From: Curvularia sp. ZM96
Lineage: Eukaryota > Ascomycota > Dothideomycetes > Pleosporales > Pleosporaceae
DNA length: 64,000 bases
Reading direction: 5' to 3'
NCBI GenBank assembly: GCA_022457065.1
Contig: JAJGBQ010000003.1
Coordinates: 3,596,001-3,660,000, forward strand
In this document: positions 11,641 to 20,779 of the stretch, piece by piece
How positions within the stretch are numbered: the stretch's first letter is position 1
How the letters are laid out: each line of letters starts with the position of its first letter
Notes under the pieces: generated by a model
Told to the model about the DNA's origin: nothing
What the model saw: the letters and a program-made list of their open reading frames with translations, nothing else
Database searches by the model: none
Made by a program: the position numbers and the translations under genes

Positions 11641-12592
11641 GGTCTCGTCTGTTAGCTGGGTCGTATCACTTGGTCGTCGGCGTTCTGGTATCTAATTTCA
11701 GTTGGAATGAGTGATTTCTTTTCTTTGGGAAATATTTTCACAAGGAAATGCTTTAAGAGCGTGCATGGCTGATACACAGAGTGCATTGTTGACTAACATC
11801 GATGGTTTGTCTCAAAACCTACAATGCAAAACATATGTTACAATACACAAAGCCGTAGTTAAGAGGGAAATATGAGATTGAAAGCATATATCCCTAGAAC
11901 TTGAGAGTAACATTTCGCTCGACAATTCTCATGATGTAGATGTCTTCAATTTGGTGCAGTGAACACATCATCTGAGGCACCTCAAAGCCTTGAATCTCAA
12001 AAATTTAAGTATTTGTCGCCTTTCAACGACTGAAAAATATCCGGGAGTAGGTGTTACAGTAGACAAGAGATATGTTGTCGTCTCATACTAGTCGAATGCG
12101 TGCGAGAGTTCAAAAATAAGGCATACAAAGATACTACACTTGATCCCCTGAATAACCTAATGACTATGGGGACGGTTAAAGCCATAAATGAATGATACCA
12201 AAGATGTCTCTCAAGGGCCGAATCTGACACAAGAAAAGACGTTAGGGTTTTCCTGGTAGTGATATCCCAGGCACAATCCTGGTTTCCAAAAGAGAAGCCA
12301 AGCATTCTGTAATTGTAGCACAGAACTAACAACTTAGCGTTCAAAGCCAGATTCCGCACGGATGCGGTCGCGTGAGCAACAGAGTAACAGCTGACATTGT
12401 GCCAGACACCAGTGTTACGTAGTAACGAAGTCCGTCGGAGTCCTCCGAACCGTGCCTTGCCGCTCTATCTAGCAGCTGTAGCAGCCCCGCGTTCAAGCCT
12501 CGGCCCCACGTCATGCAGGCCCTCATCAAAAGCACCGGGCGCGACGCGTCGCCCCTCCTTCCTTCCCTTTCCCTTTCCCTTTCTTCTCTGCC
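11641..12592. other. Divergent intergenic stretch
   Basis: 952 bp between two head-to-head genes. A pyrimidine tract with CCCTTT repeats at about 12560-12590 directly precedes the cytidine deaminase start; CT-rich tracts are common in fungal core promoters. One GCCCCAC heptamer occurs at 12503-12509. Open frames on the minus strand here have no family features. Confidence 0.5.
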
Positions 12593-13250
12593 ATGTCCTC
12601 GACCCAAATACCGAAGTTCAGCCCCGGGGAAGCTGTGCAAGAGGAGAATGGCTTGATCCACGGTGTCTCGGCCCAGGAGCTGCAGATTCTGGGAGAGCAG
12701 TGCTTTGATGCGCGCGAGAGAGCTTATTGTAAGTAATTCGGCGATGGATAAGGCGATGAAGTGGTTGTGTATGTGAAGGAGGGAAACGGGAATAAACAAT
12801 GGTGCTGCGAGGCTGATACCAGAAATAGGCCCATACTCTCTCTTCCGCGTCGGCGCCTCCCTCCTGTTGAACACCTCGAGCCCGACCGCTCCCTCAGCAA
12901 CCCACGTCGTTGTCGGTGCCAACGTAGAAAATGCGGCATACCCCGTCGGTACCTGCGCCGAACGCGTCGCAATGGGTACGGCTGTCCTAGCGGGTCATCG
13001 CTTGGGATCCTTCAAGGCCGTTGGTGTAACCACAGACATTGTCGATTTCTGCTCGCCATGCGGAATGTGTCGCCAGTTTCTGAGAGAATTCTTGGAGCTG
13101 GACACTCCTATTTTCATGTTCAATAAGGAGGGCAAATGGATCGTTCGTACCATGGGCGAGTTGTTGCCATTGAGCTTTGGGCCGAATGTTTTGCCCCCGC
13201 GCGAGGAGCTTAGAAAGGGACAGGAGGAGGATAAAGCGAAGAAAGCTTAA
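12593..13250 (+). CDS. Cytidine deaminase
   Basis: Two exons, 12593-12728 and 12829-13250; 185 residues, somewhat longer than the ~135-150 usual for this family. The acceptor is the AAATAG ending at 12828, which yields AYCPYSLFRVGASLL. The nearer CAG would create a stop. Zinc ligands and catalytic glutamate are in VGTCAERVAMG and DFCSPCGMCRQFL; the substrate-binding ANVENAAYPVG is also intact. It deaminates cytidine and deoxycytidine for pyrimidine salvage, as a small soluble oligomer. The extra length is a ~30-residue N-terminal segment and a charged C-terminal tail. Confidence 0.92.
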
Positions 13251-13784
13251 AATGCATATCTGGTAGACGCATTGAAGGTGTTGGCATATTATGCATGGCG
13301 GGAGTTGAGAGGCGTTGAGCATGCAGGTACAAAACAAGGTCTTGTGTTAGATGGGGTACAACATACTGTACTATGGAGCCCCAGTGTTCAGAATACACAA
13401 CATATGTATATCGTATTCTGGCTCTCATTCTTTGCCTTCACCCTCTATAAAAAGGTGTCCGCCAAGCCAATATTCTGTACCTTGCCCCGCAGAGAGCTTT
13501 ACCCCCGCGGAACTCCAAGCCAAACACCTTACACATGCATCCAGATAAGGACTTTAGATAAGAATCTCCCATCCACCCCTGTCCGCACCGTATCGCATCT
13601 CCGCGCCCCGTGGATATGCAACACAGGCGCAAGCTAGGCTTTCTGGGAAAGTAGATTACTCGATGGCTTTCGACTGCCCAACATGCTTGAATTAAGCGTG
13701 TCCATTTTCTTTTCTTCTATTTTTGTTGGAACTTGATTCCGTTTTGCGCGGTTCGAAAAGCAGCGTGTTGCGTACAGTGACAAC
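13251..13784. other. Intergenic stretch
   Basis: 534 bp between cytidine deaminase and the SDR gene, both plus strand. It contains the terminator region of one and promoter of the other. No gene or clear motif seen. Confidence 0.5.
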
Positions 13785-14967
13785 ATGGCACAGAGTAATG
13801 GAGGCAGAGACGATGGGATCACGGATTCGGAGCATTTTTCGCCGTATAGAGCGGATGGGAAGCTTGTAAGTTGATTTTCTTTTGCTATTGCTTTCAACAG
13901 CGCGGGATAGGGAGTTGGGTGGAAGAGATATTGGAACAACTTTTGAAAGTGATGGTCGGGAGAACAAACAAAAGATACAGATGAGTATTATCTAAAGAAA
14001 GCATATATCTGATAAGTCATGTCTTCGCATAGTACGGCTTCGTGTGTGTAGTAACAGGTGCAACGCAACCTGTAGGGAAAGCCATTGTCGCTGAGTTAGC
14101 TGGTAAGTCCATGTCCTATTCTATCCTATGATAGTCATCCTCTCCAAGCATCACAACGCATACACGACCCTAACACTACTCCCAGCCCACGGCGCAGCAT
14201 GCATCTACGCATGCTCAGCACTCCCTTTCGAGCCCGACGCCTCGCTCCCAGACAGCATCAATGCGCAATACCCCAACACCAAAATCATCGGCTACCCGTA
14301 CAATATGGCCTCTGAAGAAGACACCCTTGCCTTGATCGACGACGTCCTAAATGCCTGGGGCCGACTGGACGTCTGGACCTCGTCAACAGGCCTACTCGGC
14401 CCTCCCTCGATAAACCAGACAGGTCCGAAGGATTTATACGCAGCATTCGACACAAACGCATTGCCTGCTTTCTTTGCGCTCAAGTATGCGCCTGCGGCTA
14501 TGCAGAAAACGACGCCAAAGGGGAACTACGCTAATGCTGCTCCAAAAGATGTTGCGTATGGGTCCATCATTGTGGTCACTAGTGTTGCGGGAACGTACGG
14601 CGGTTGCTGGGCTCCTGCTTTCACAATGGCGTCGCATGCGGCCTTGGGTGTTGTTCGTTCTGGTGTCCTTGTCCTCAAGGGCACAGGCGTGCGCATCAAT
14701 GCTGTTACAGCGGGCCAGATCGATGTCGGGGTCGACTTGAAGGATTGCGGTGTGAAGGAAATGGCACAAGGCCAGTTTCCGCCCGCCAGTCTACAGGCTG
14801 GCGAGATTCAGAAGAGGACCATTGGATTGGAGAGGGCGGGTAGGCCAGAAGAGGTCGGTAGGGCAGTCGGGTTTCTGGCTAGTGGGTTTAGTAGTTACAT
14901 TACTGGGGCGGAGTTGAGGGTTGATGGCGGCGCGGGAGTCATGAATCCTATTACTGTGCCTGTCTAG
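13785..14967 (+). CDS. Short-chain dehydrogenase/reductase with a degenerate active site
   Basis: Three exons: 13785-13865, 14033-14102, 14186-14967; 310 residues. The NAD(P) motif VVTGATQPVGKAI lies across exon 2 and the Rossmann fold continues to a standard C-terminal YITGAELRVDGG. The catalytic serine is present in VVTSVAG. At the place of the YxxxK catalytic pair the protein reads FTMASHAAL, so Tyr is replaced by Thr (or Phe) and Lys by His. Most SDRs would be inactive with such changes, so this may be a non-catalytic or unusual member. An SDR (HxnW) belongs to the nicotinate route, but the distance and altered active site make that assignment weak. Confidence 0.85.
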
Positions 14968-15033
14968 AAATTGGAGAGTAGTAGGGTAGAAGACCCTTTC
15001 TTAACACACCATACTCCAGCCATTTACGCTCTT

Positions 15034-15804
15034 CTAATGCTGCAATACGACGGGCGCGCCCTTCTCCCAGTTCTCTATGCTCTCTTTAATATTGATCCAG
15101 TACCGCAATTTTACTGCCTCGCTCTTCGCAGCATCCAAGTCGTCTTCTTTGAACGCCTTGTCAATGATCTCCGTGCTCTCCGCTATCCTCTCTTCGTTCT
15201 TGTGCCTCATCTCCTCGAGATCCTCCTCTCGTTCCGCGTCCTCGATATTTTCTCTCGCCTCCAAAACCTCCATCAGCAGTTCTGGGTCGTCGACCTTGGC
15301 AGTCTCATCTTCCGCTACCTCAATGCCCCTCAGGGAAAGTAGGTATTGCGCCCGAAGTAAAGGATTCTGAAGAGTTTTGTAGGCTTCGTTTATCCGTGCA
15401 GACGTGGCCTCGGCGCGTTTCTTATCCGCTTGAGGATGTAAATCAGGATGCGCGCGTGCTTGTAGTTGTAGGAATTCGCGCTTGAGTGCGGCAAGGTCGA
15501 TGGCAAAGGGGCCCTTCGGTGGGGGACCGCTGGGGAGAGATGCGGGGAAGAAATCATAGTGCGTCTGTGGTACTTGTGTCGATTGAGTCGTCGCAGACTG
15601 ATTCGTATCGAAGGGCTTCTCGACCGTATTCGAGCTGGAGGAGGTAGATTGGAAGCGGCGAAAAGCTGCCTGAGGGGCTATGCGATGAGCGCAGAAGAGG
15701 CATGGCGCAGCGCTTTGTCGCTTGCGCAATGGCGACGAGGCAGCCGGTTCGGACGTGAGTGATGCGCGGATTTTACGCGTAGCAGAAGGTCGTAGGGAGC
15801 GCAT
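15034..15804 (-). CDS. JAC1: Mitochondrial J-protein co-chaperone Jac1/Hsc20 for Fe-S cluster assembly
   Basis: Single open frame; from the start at 15804 the product has 256 residues. The N-terminus (MRSLRPSATRKIRASL) is basic and hydroxylated like a mitochondrial targeting peptide. A short J-domain carries the HPD motif in ARAHPDLHPQADKKR, followed by the HscB C-terminal helical domain (NPLLRAQYLLSLRGI). Jac1 recruits the mitochondrial Hsp70 Ssq1/Ssc1 to the scaffold Isu1 and stimulates its ATPase for cluster release. The frame is open upstream to an ATG at 15927 (297 residues), but those extra residues look like translated 5' UTR. The gene converges on the SDR gene with only ~66 bp between stops. 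Confidence 0.9.
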   Translation of the reverse strand: MRSLRPSATRKIRASLTSEPAASSPLRKRQSAAPCLFCAHRIAPQAAFRRFQSTSSSSNTVEKPFDTNQSATTQSTQVPQTHYDFFPASLPSGPPPKGPFAIDLAALKREFLQLQARAHPDLHPQADKKRAEATSARINEAYKTLQNPLLRAQYLLSLRGIEVAEDETAKVDDPELLMEVLEARENIEDAEREEDLEEMRHKNEERIAESTEIIDKAFKEDDLDAAKSEAVKLRYWINIKESIENWEKGAPVVLQH

Positions 15805-16143
15805 TTTTGGTTTGTAGCGCGTATATACAGGTGTAATAGCAATGTAGGTGTGGAGAGGTGGCCTGGTAATAAGTGTTGTGCTAGATAGAAATGTAGGGAA
15901 ACATTTCCGCGCCGGAGTTTCGGTCATTTACGTCATCCATCTCTATCGCTCTACTGAAATGAGGAAGGAGTACAGTAATACTTCACTAGGGATAAGTTGT
16001 TCAAGGTTGGACGCTTTCCAAAAGATATGATTATAATATCGAGAGAATTTTAAAGCGACCTTCTAAAGCTACTTGAGTACCTAATATTACAACAAGCCGT
16101 CCTGGAAAACTCGTTGACTTGCTACACGCGAACGCACATCATC
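15805..16143. other. Divergent promoter of JAC1 and a small orphan gene
   Basis: About 340 bp between head-to-head starts (15804 minus, 16144 plus). AT-rich, no gene seen. If the upstream JAC1 start at 15927 is used, the promoter shrinks to about 215 bp. Confidence 0.45.
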
Positions 16144-16503
16144 ATGGCTCGCACATTGGTGCTCAATGCTGTCGGCATGGACCCCTTATACCGACTACGT
16201 TGGAATCTGTTGGCCGACATACACAAAATCGAAATTGTGTTGGGAGCTGAGAATGAAGAGCAAATCGTCACACTATTCGACCATCCCTTATCAGATGCGG
16301 AACCCCCTTCTCTTATCATTGAAAACAAAGTTGGACGATCTGTGACATTGAGGCAGTTTGTCACCGAAGTACATGCATATTTGAACAAGCATATGGAGGA
16401 GGTCAAGAAAGTTCAGTGGGTTGTGGTCGCCGAGCCGTGGTCAGAAACTGAACTGTTGTTCCGGCGTGCCTGGCCACAGCCGATTATGGTCGCATCATTA
16501 TGA
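16144..16503 (+). CDS. Small protein of unknown function
   Basis: Open frame encoding 119 residues from the ATG at 16144; an ATG 30 nt upstream (16114) is also in frame. The front part (MARTLVLNAVGMDPLYRLRW) has a well-behaved, conserved-looking composition. No family is recognised. The frame stops at 16503, but another frame from about 16482 to a stop at 16619 also looks protein-like (GYGEDAERRDKIW). A spliced product ending near 16619 is therefore possible. I could not find a donor/acceptor pair of matching phase with good consensus, so only the first frame is annotated. Confidence 0.5.
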   Translation: MARTLVLNAVGMDPLYRLRWNLLADIHKIEIVLGAENEEQIVTLFDHPLSDAEPPSLIIENKVGRSVTLRQFVTEVHAYLNKHMEEVKKVQWVVVAEPWSETELLFRRAWPQPIMVASL

Positions 16504-16740
16504 ATGTCGAGATGATGGGGAATATCAAGTTCATGGGTTACGGCGAAGATGCCGAGCGCAGAGACAAAATTTGGGCCCGTCAATTGCGGACAGCCCGTAC
16601 ATTCAGGCGGCATCCCTGAACCTGTTAATCGCCCGTCAGATGAAAAATGTGTACACCGATAGTGACTGAACCGCGCAAAAAAGTAGAACTTCACACTGTC
16701 CATAACTGACTGTCAGGTACCAGGAAGCGCAAAAAAGATG

Positions 16741-16828
16741 GGTCTTACCGCGACTCGAACGCGGGGCCTCTCGCAAGCTGTGCTCGGGAAATCCCTAAGC
16801 GAGAATCATACCACTAGACCATAAGACC
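16741..16828 (-). tRNA. tRNA-Pro(AGG) with an intron
   Basis: Read on the minus strand, a perfect 7-bp acceptor stem pairs GGTCTTA (16828-16822) with TAAGACC (16747-16741). The T-arm has a 5-bp stem CCGCG/CGCGG around TTCGAGT. The anticodon stem CTCGC/GCGAG encloses TTAGG, giving anticodon AGG at 16796-16794, which reads proline CCU. The gene is 88 nt; removing about 16 nt just 3' of the anticodon leaves a standard 72-nt tRNA, so an intron at the canonical position is inferred. The 3' CCA is not encoded, as is normal for eukaryotes. Confidence 0.95.
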
Positions 16829-17624
16829 ATGTTGCTGTAGTAGCTATTGATGGAAGAATGATTGATATCTAAGATTATATCGTGAAGTATTTTTGATCTG
16901 TGTGCTGTCAGTGGTGCATGGACCTCAGTATCCGTCCTCCTTGCCGTAGTGGGGACATACGGTAGTGGGGCATCTTGAATCATTGTCAGAGCATCATCAT
17001 CTCAAGGCTAGATCTTGTCCTAATCTATAATGTGATTGCATTGCATACTCGAGCTTGCTACATAGCCTTGCTTCCAATCGCTTGTTGTCGCCACTTTCAG
17101 CGGATCATTCGATTGATACGTCAGATGCACTACCGCAAGGGCCGTGCCGGCAGCTTTCCCCGTCATGAACGCGTCTCGTAATTTCGTTCACACGCCTTCT
17201 GTTCCGTTCTGCAGGCTTCCACTCAATGGGTTGAAGTATCCAATGGCTATAGCTGCACTGTCACCACCTCTGTTCAATCATACGTAGCCATTGTAAGGTA
17301 CAATGGTGAGGCTCTGCATCTCTGAAGGTAGGTGCGCGAAGTACGGGTACAAGCGCGTCATAGCCATCTGACTCGAGTCCAGGTGAGGGTCAACATGCGC
17401 TCACGCGCCAACGTCCTGGCGCTCTTCCTGCGCAACCCGATCTTATCGCATCGCCATGGAGGAGTTCAATCGCTGCTGTTGGCTGTACTGGCTTGCTTGC
17501 GCTCGTCGGCCGCTCACGTCCTGGCACGTTTCTTAGGTGTGCAGCCTTCTTCAGCACCCTCGATCTTACATGTACCGCTGCGGAATTGTATGGACGACGA
17601 GAGGTGAATAGAGGGGTATTCAAG
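16829..17624. other. Intergenic stretch with a tandem GTAGTGGGG motif
   Basis: 796 bp between the tRNA gene and the next coding gene. Two direct copies of GTAGTGGGG lie 16 bp apart at 16946-16954 and 16962-16970; the second extends to GTGGGGC. If the next gene starts at its upstream ATG (17493) the gap is shorter. No other feature recognised. Confidence 0.45.
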
Positions 17625-18812
17625 ATGGAAAAAATCACACCAGAGCCTGGTAAACTGTGGGAGAGATCGAAACACTGGACTACAGAGGATGCTACTCTGG
17701 TTGGAGGAGGATTGGGTGTGTTAATGGCTCTCAACCCACGGGCTTTACCAGGAGCATATGGAGTCTCACGATTTCTCGGCGCAGCGACGGTAGGTTGTGC
17801 GCTTGGATACCAGGTTGGACAATCATTTTTGGTGCGCATCAATCCGCGATTGATCGATCTCCTGGATTCATCAGACAAGACGATCAGGGGGACCCTGTAC
17901 GAGAAGTTGCGGAACAACGATGAAGCAAAGTCTTCCCTCTCTGCAGTTGGCAAGCTCGCATTAAAGTACTACACATCTCCATATTTACGAATTCTGCGGG
18001 ACCCTCTACACCTCGGTAGAACCGGGGAAGTAGGAGGTATGTCTAATGGACGGCAGCGCGCCCATCCTTCGAGATCATCACCTCACAATCCGGAGTTGGC
18101 ATCATCGTTACGAGCGGATGCGAACAAATTCACTCTCGTTCAGGTAGAATTTAAAGAAAAGGATCTCGCCGGGCCAGATATGGAAGCAGGTTACCGAGCG
18201 TATAGAGACGACGTCCAGTCCCGGGACGTTAGCAGCATACACGATTGGTTGGAGCGCATCCAGAGCCTTAAGAAGCAAGCTGGCACAGAGCTACATGTCT
18301 TGTGGAAGGAACTTGCGCTAAAGGAACATGAATTCTACCTCCAACACGACGAGAATAGAGAGAAGGATGTCTTTCGACGAGAACTGCAATTACTTAATAA
18401 CATGGTCTCGGACCTGGTAGCTAGGTACGCCATCCTAGAATACTGCGAGGCAGATGCACACAAGCAGCTCCAGCAAATGAAGCAAACAGATTCTGTCCCA
18501 CCAGCCCCGGTCATAGCACATGAAGCACCACAGCGTTCGGAGGTCGCCGCGCAAGACGAGTACCATGGGCCGCAGATTGTCGCGGAGCTGGTGCGGTTCA
18601 ACTGGGAGAGACAAAAGGAGGTGTTGTATAACATGGAACACACGATATCGCTGTATGAATCATTAACGGTAGAGGGCAAAGGCGCCTCTGAGCAGATCAA
18701 GCAAGTGAAGCAGAACGCGGAAGATCTAAGGAGGAATATCGAGGCTACCGAACGACTGCTTCGGCAGTTTGAGGCACAGATTCGTGAAGCCGACGAGCAG
18801 GTTACCAAATAA
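17625..18812 (+). CDS. Coiled-coil protein with an N-terminal membrane-like segment, unknown function
   Basis: Intronless open frame, 395 residues from the ATG at 17625 (MEKITPEPG). The frame is open to an ATG at 17493, which would add 44 residues (MLALVGRSRPGTFLRC) resembling a presequence. Two hydrophobic, glycine-rich stretches at about residues 25-45 and 50-65 (ATLVGGGLGVLMALNP, GAATVGCALGYQVGQSF) could be membrane helices. From about residue 190 to the end the protein is highly charged and helical with heptad character (EQIKQVKQNAEDLRRNIEATE), predicting a long coiled coil. An organelle-membrane scaffold or tether is conceivable. No family recognised. Confidence 0.75.
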   Translation: MEKITPEPGKLWERSKHWTTEDATLVGGGLGVLMALNPRALPGAYGVSRFLGAATVGCALGYQVGQSFLVRINPRLIDLLDSSDKTIRGTLYEKLRNNDEAKSSLSAVGKLALKYYTSPYLRILRDPLHLGRTGEVGGMSNGRQRAHPSRSSPHNPELASSLRADANKFTLVQVEFKEKDLAGPDMEAGYRAYRDDVQSRDVSSIHDWLERIQSLKKQAGTELHVLWKELALKEHEFYLQHDENREKDVFRRELQLLNNMVSDLVARYAILEYCEADAHKQLQQMKQTDSVPPAPVIAHEAPQRSEVAAQDEYHGPQIVAELVRFNWERQKEVLYNMEHTISLYESLTVEGKGASEQIKQVKQNAEDLRRNIEATERLLRQFEAQIREADEQVTK

Positions 18813-18973
18813 AACCCATTTTGCTGGATTATCTGAATTTGGCGATGAACATTGTCATCGACATGTTAACTAACATACACCTTGCATCAAGGCCAATTCG
18901 CGAAAGATGTATTTTGCCAATGTAAAGATATCTCATTAAGGCAGGAAATATATATTGACAAATATATAAATAC

Positions 18974-19888
18974 CTACAGCGCCGCCTCCTTCTTCTCCTG
19001 CGCAACCCCAAACGTCGCGCCGCCGTCCTCAATAAACCGTTTCTCCTCTTCCGTACTCTGCCTACCCAGCGCACCATTCCGATGTGGATACCTACCAAAC
19101 CTATCCAGTATTTCTCTATGTTCCTTGGCCGACCTAAGGTATCCCTCGAGAAACTTCTTTGTGCCTTCGTACCCACCCAGACTGTCTACTTCCTTCACAA
19201 GCTCAGCTACAATACCATTGGCTAGATCGTGATCGGACACGTCTTCAGAGTGGAGAAGCGGCATGTAGAACCACATTCTGTGCGCTGCAGATAGACGGAA
19301 CACCGGGTGTAGATCTGGTCGTGGGATAGGCGATGACGAGGATAACAGGGTGCGCGCCAGCTGCACAGCCATGCGATCGTAGTGTTTGTACACGAGCGGT
19401 AGGTCCGCGTTGGTACGGTATATGTTCCTGGGCATCTGGTCGAGCAACAGCGTTATGCTGAGTGCTGTCCACGCTGCTTCTTCGCTATCCTTTGTACCAG
19501 TCTGCTTGGCGATGCCATCCAGCTCATCTAAGAAGGGCTGCGCAGTCGCGGCGGGGAAGGCATCCGGGCCAATGGCCTCCAGGGCGTGGGAGAAAGATCC
19601 TCTGCATACTTCGTCGAAAGCGGCTCGTTCGTCGGGTGTGGGTATGAACCAGCGCTTTACGATGCTGTTGTCAAACTCGAGGCCGCTGGTGCCTAGGTCT
19701 TGGAACCATGTTTCTGTAATACGGTCGTACAGCGTGCGATTGAATATCGAAGGGTTGAGCTGGAAAGTGGACGAGGTAGACATGGGACGCTGGTACAACG
19801 GTTGGAGGTTTGCCGAGCGGATGCGAGAGAAGTGCGGATTAGAAGGGATGGAACGCAGAAGCGTAAAGACTGTGAAGCGGGTGAGCAT
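18974..19888 (-). CDS. DUF924 family protein
   Basis: Single open frame of 304 residues. The core from about residue 48 matches DUF924: FQDLGTSGLEFDNSIVKRWF, then WTALSITLLLDQMPRNIYR with the conserved LDQxPRNxxR signature, and a C-terminal HREILDRFGRYPHRN. DUF924 proteins adopt a TPR-like helical fold; their biochemical role is unknown. The first ~35 residues (MLTRFTVFTLLRSIPSNPHF) are basic and could be a mitochondrial presequence. An alternative start at the internal MSTSSTF would remove them. Confidence 0.88.
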   Translation of the reverse strand: MLTRFTVFTLLRSIPSNPHFSRIRSANLQPLYQRPMSTSSTFQLNPSIFNRTLYDRITETWFQDLGTSGLEFDNSIVKRWFIPTPDERAAFDEVCRGSFSHALEAIGPDAFPAATAQPFLDELDGIAKQTGTKDSEEAAWTALSITLLLDQMPRNIYRTNADLPLVYKHYDRMAVQLARTLLSSSSPIPRPDLHPVFRLSAAHRMWFYMPLLHSEDVSDHDLANGIVAELVKEVDSLGGYEGTKKFLEGYLRSAKEHREILDRFGRYPHRNGALGRQSTEEEKRFIEDGGATFGVAQEKKEAAL

Positions 19889-20779
19889 AGCTGCCTTGTT
19901 AGCTGTGGTATTAAAGACATTTTCGTTTTATATGGGTTGCGCCGAGATTTTCGCATGATGCGCGCTGGATTCAGATCTGAGGCTAGTTTCCGCTCTCGCT
20001 GAACGATCAAAGATGGGCTTCGGTGGTTTCGGGAGCCGATGGATGGACTGCTGACAAAAGCTCGCTACAACACTGCCATTGATGCGACACGACTGTCGCC
20101 TTGGCATATCTACGTGAATACGAAGTTTATCGATCTGTTAGACTTTTGGATGTTCGAAACCACTTGAGAGGGTGCCTCTCCCACAACTAGTAAAACCGGA
20201 AAATCAACGAGCTCGCCTGCACTATCAACACAGTGAATGATAAGTAACTGTGGCAACTACAGCTACTTTTAAAAGTAGAGTCCTACATGCGAAGCACGCA
20301 GTAAAGAATAAGTAGCTGCGACAAATACGGCTACTTTTAAAAGAGTGGTTTTACCAGACGGTTTTCCGGTTTCGCCAGTTGGGCAAGAGGGTGCGTGAGT
20401 ATGCTGCGCTAAAAACAGCTCCCACACACTAACGCGCAGTGGGATGCGGTTGAAGTCGCCCCATCACCACGGTACGGTCCGGATAGGGCCCAGGTTGGGG
20501 TAAATACCGTGGATAGAAGACGGTTTAGCCTGACAAGCCTTACTCCGCATTCCCCTCATTCATTTAGCTGCGCTATGCTTAGGACTCATTAGTCCGAATA
20601 TGTGGGGAGCGACCTACAAGATGCACATCAAACATCGGACGCCTTGCAATAGAATACCAGCCTCTTTGAAATAGTCGATAAACATCAAATTGCAAAGATT
20701 GGCCTCAAGAGAGACGTATCATTCATTGCGCTCTATGTCTACTTCTCCAACCCGCACCCGAAGCCACTCCTAGCCCCAC
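19889..20779. other. Divergent intergenic stretch containing a repeat element
   Basis: 891 bp between head-to-head genes (DUF924 on minus, P450 on plus). It contains the repeat element described at 20187-20376. The rest shows no gene. Confidence 0.5.
20187..20376. repeat. Small element with inverted ends and two internal direct repeats (MITE-like candidate)
   Basis: Near the left end GTAAAACCGGAAAA (20190-20203) is matched in inverse orientation by GGTTTTAC (20347-20354) and TTTTCCGGTTT (20362-20372). Inside are two ~34-nt direct copies at 20242-20275 and 20310-20343, both ending in CTACTTTTAAAAG, 68 bp apart. The first copy includes the perfect palindrome CTACTTTTAAAAGTAG (20263-20278). There is no coding capacity. 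A non-autonomous transposon remnant would fit; a foldback regulatory structure is the alternative. Target-site duplication is not evident. Confidence 0.45.

Noticed and set aside
12054..12972. Minus-strand frames overlapping the cytidine deaminase
   Set aside because: No domain features, and the plus strand encodes an intact deaminase.
15805..15927. Longer N-terminus for JAC1 starting at 15927
   Set aside because: The extra 41 residues do not resemble a targeting peptide, whereas the MRSLRPS start does; kept only as an alternative.
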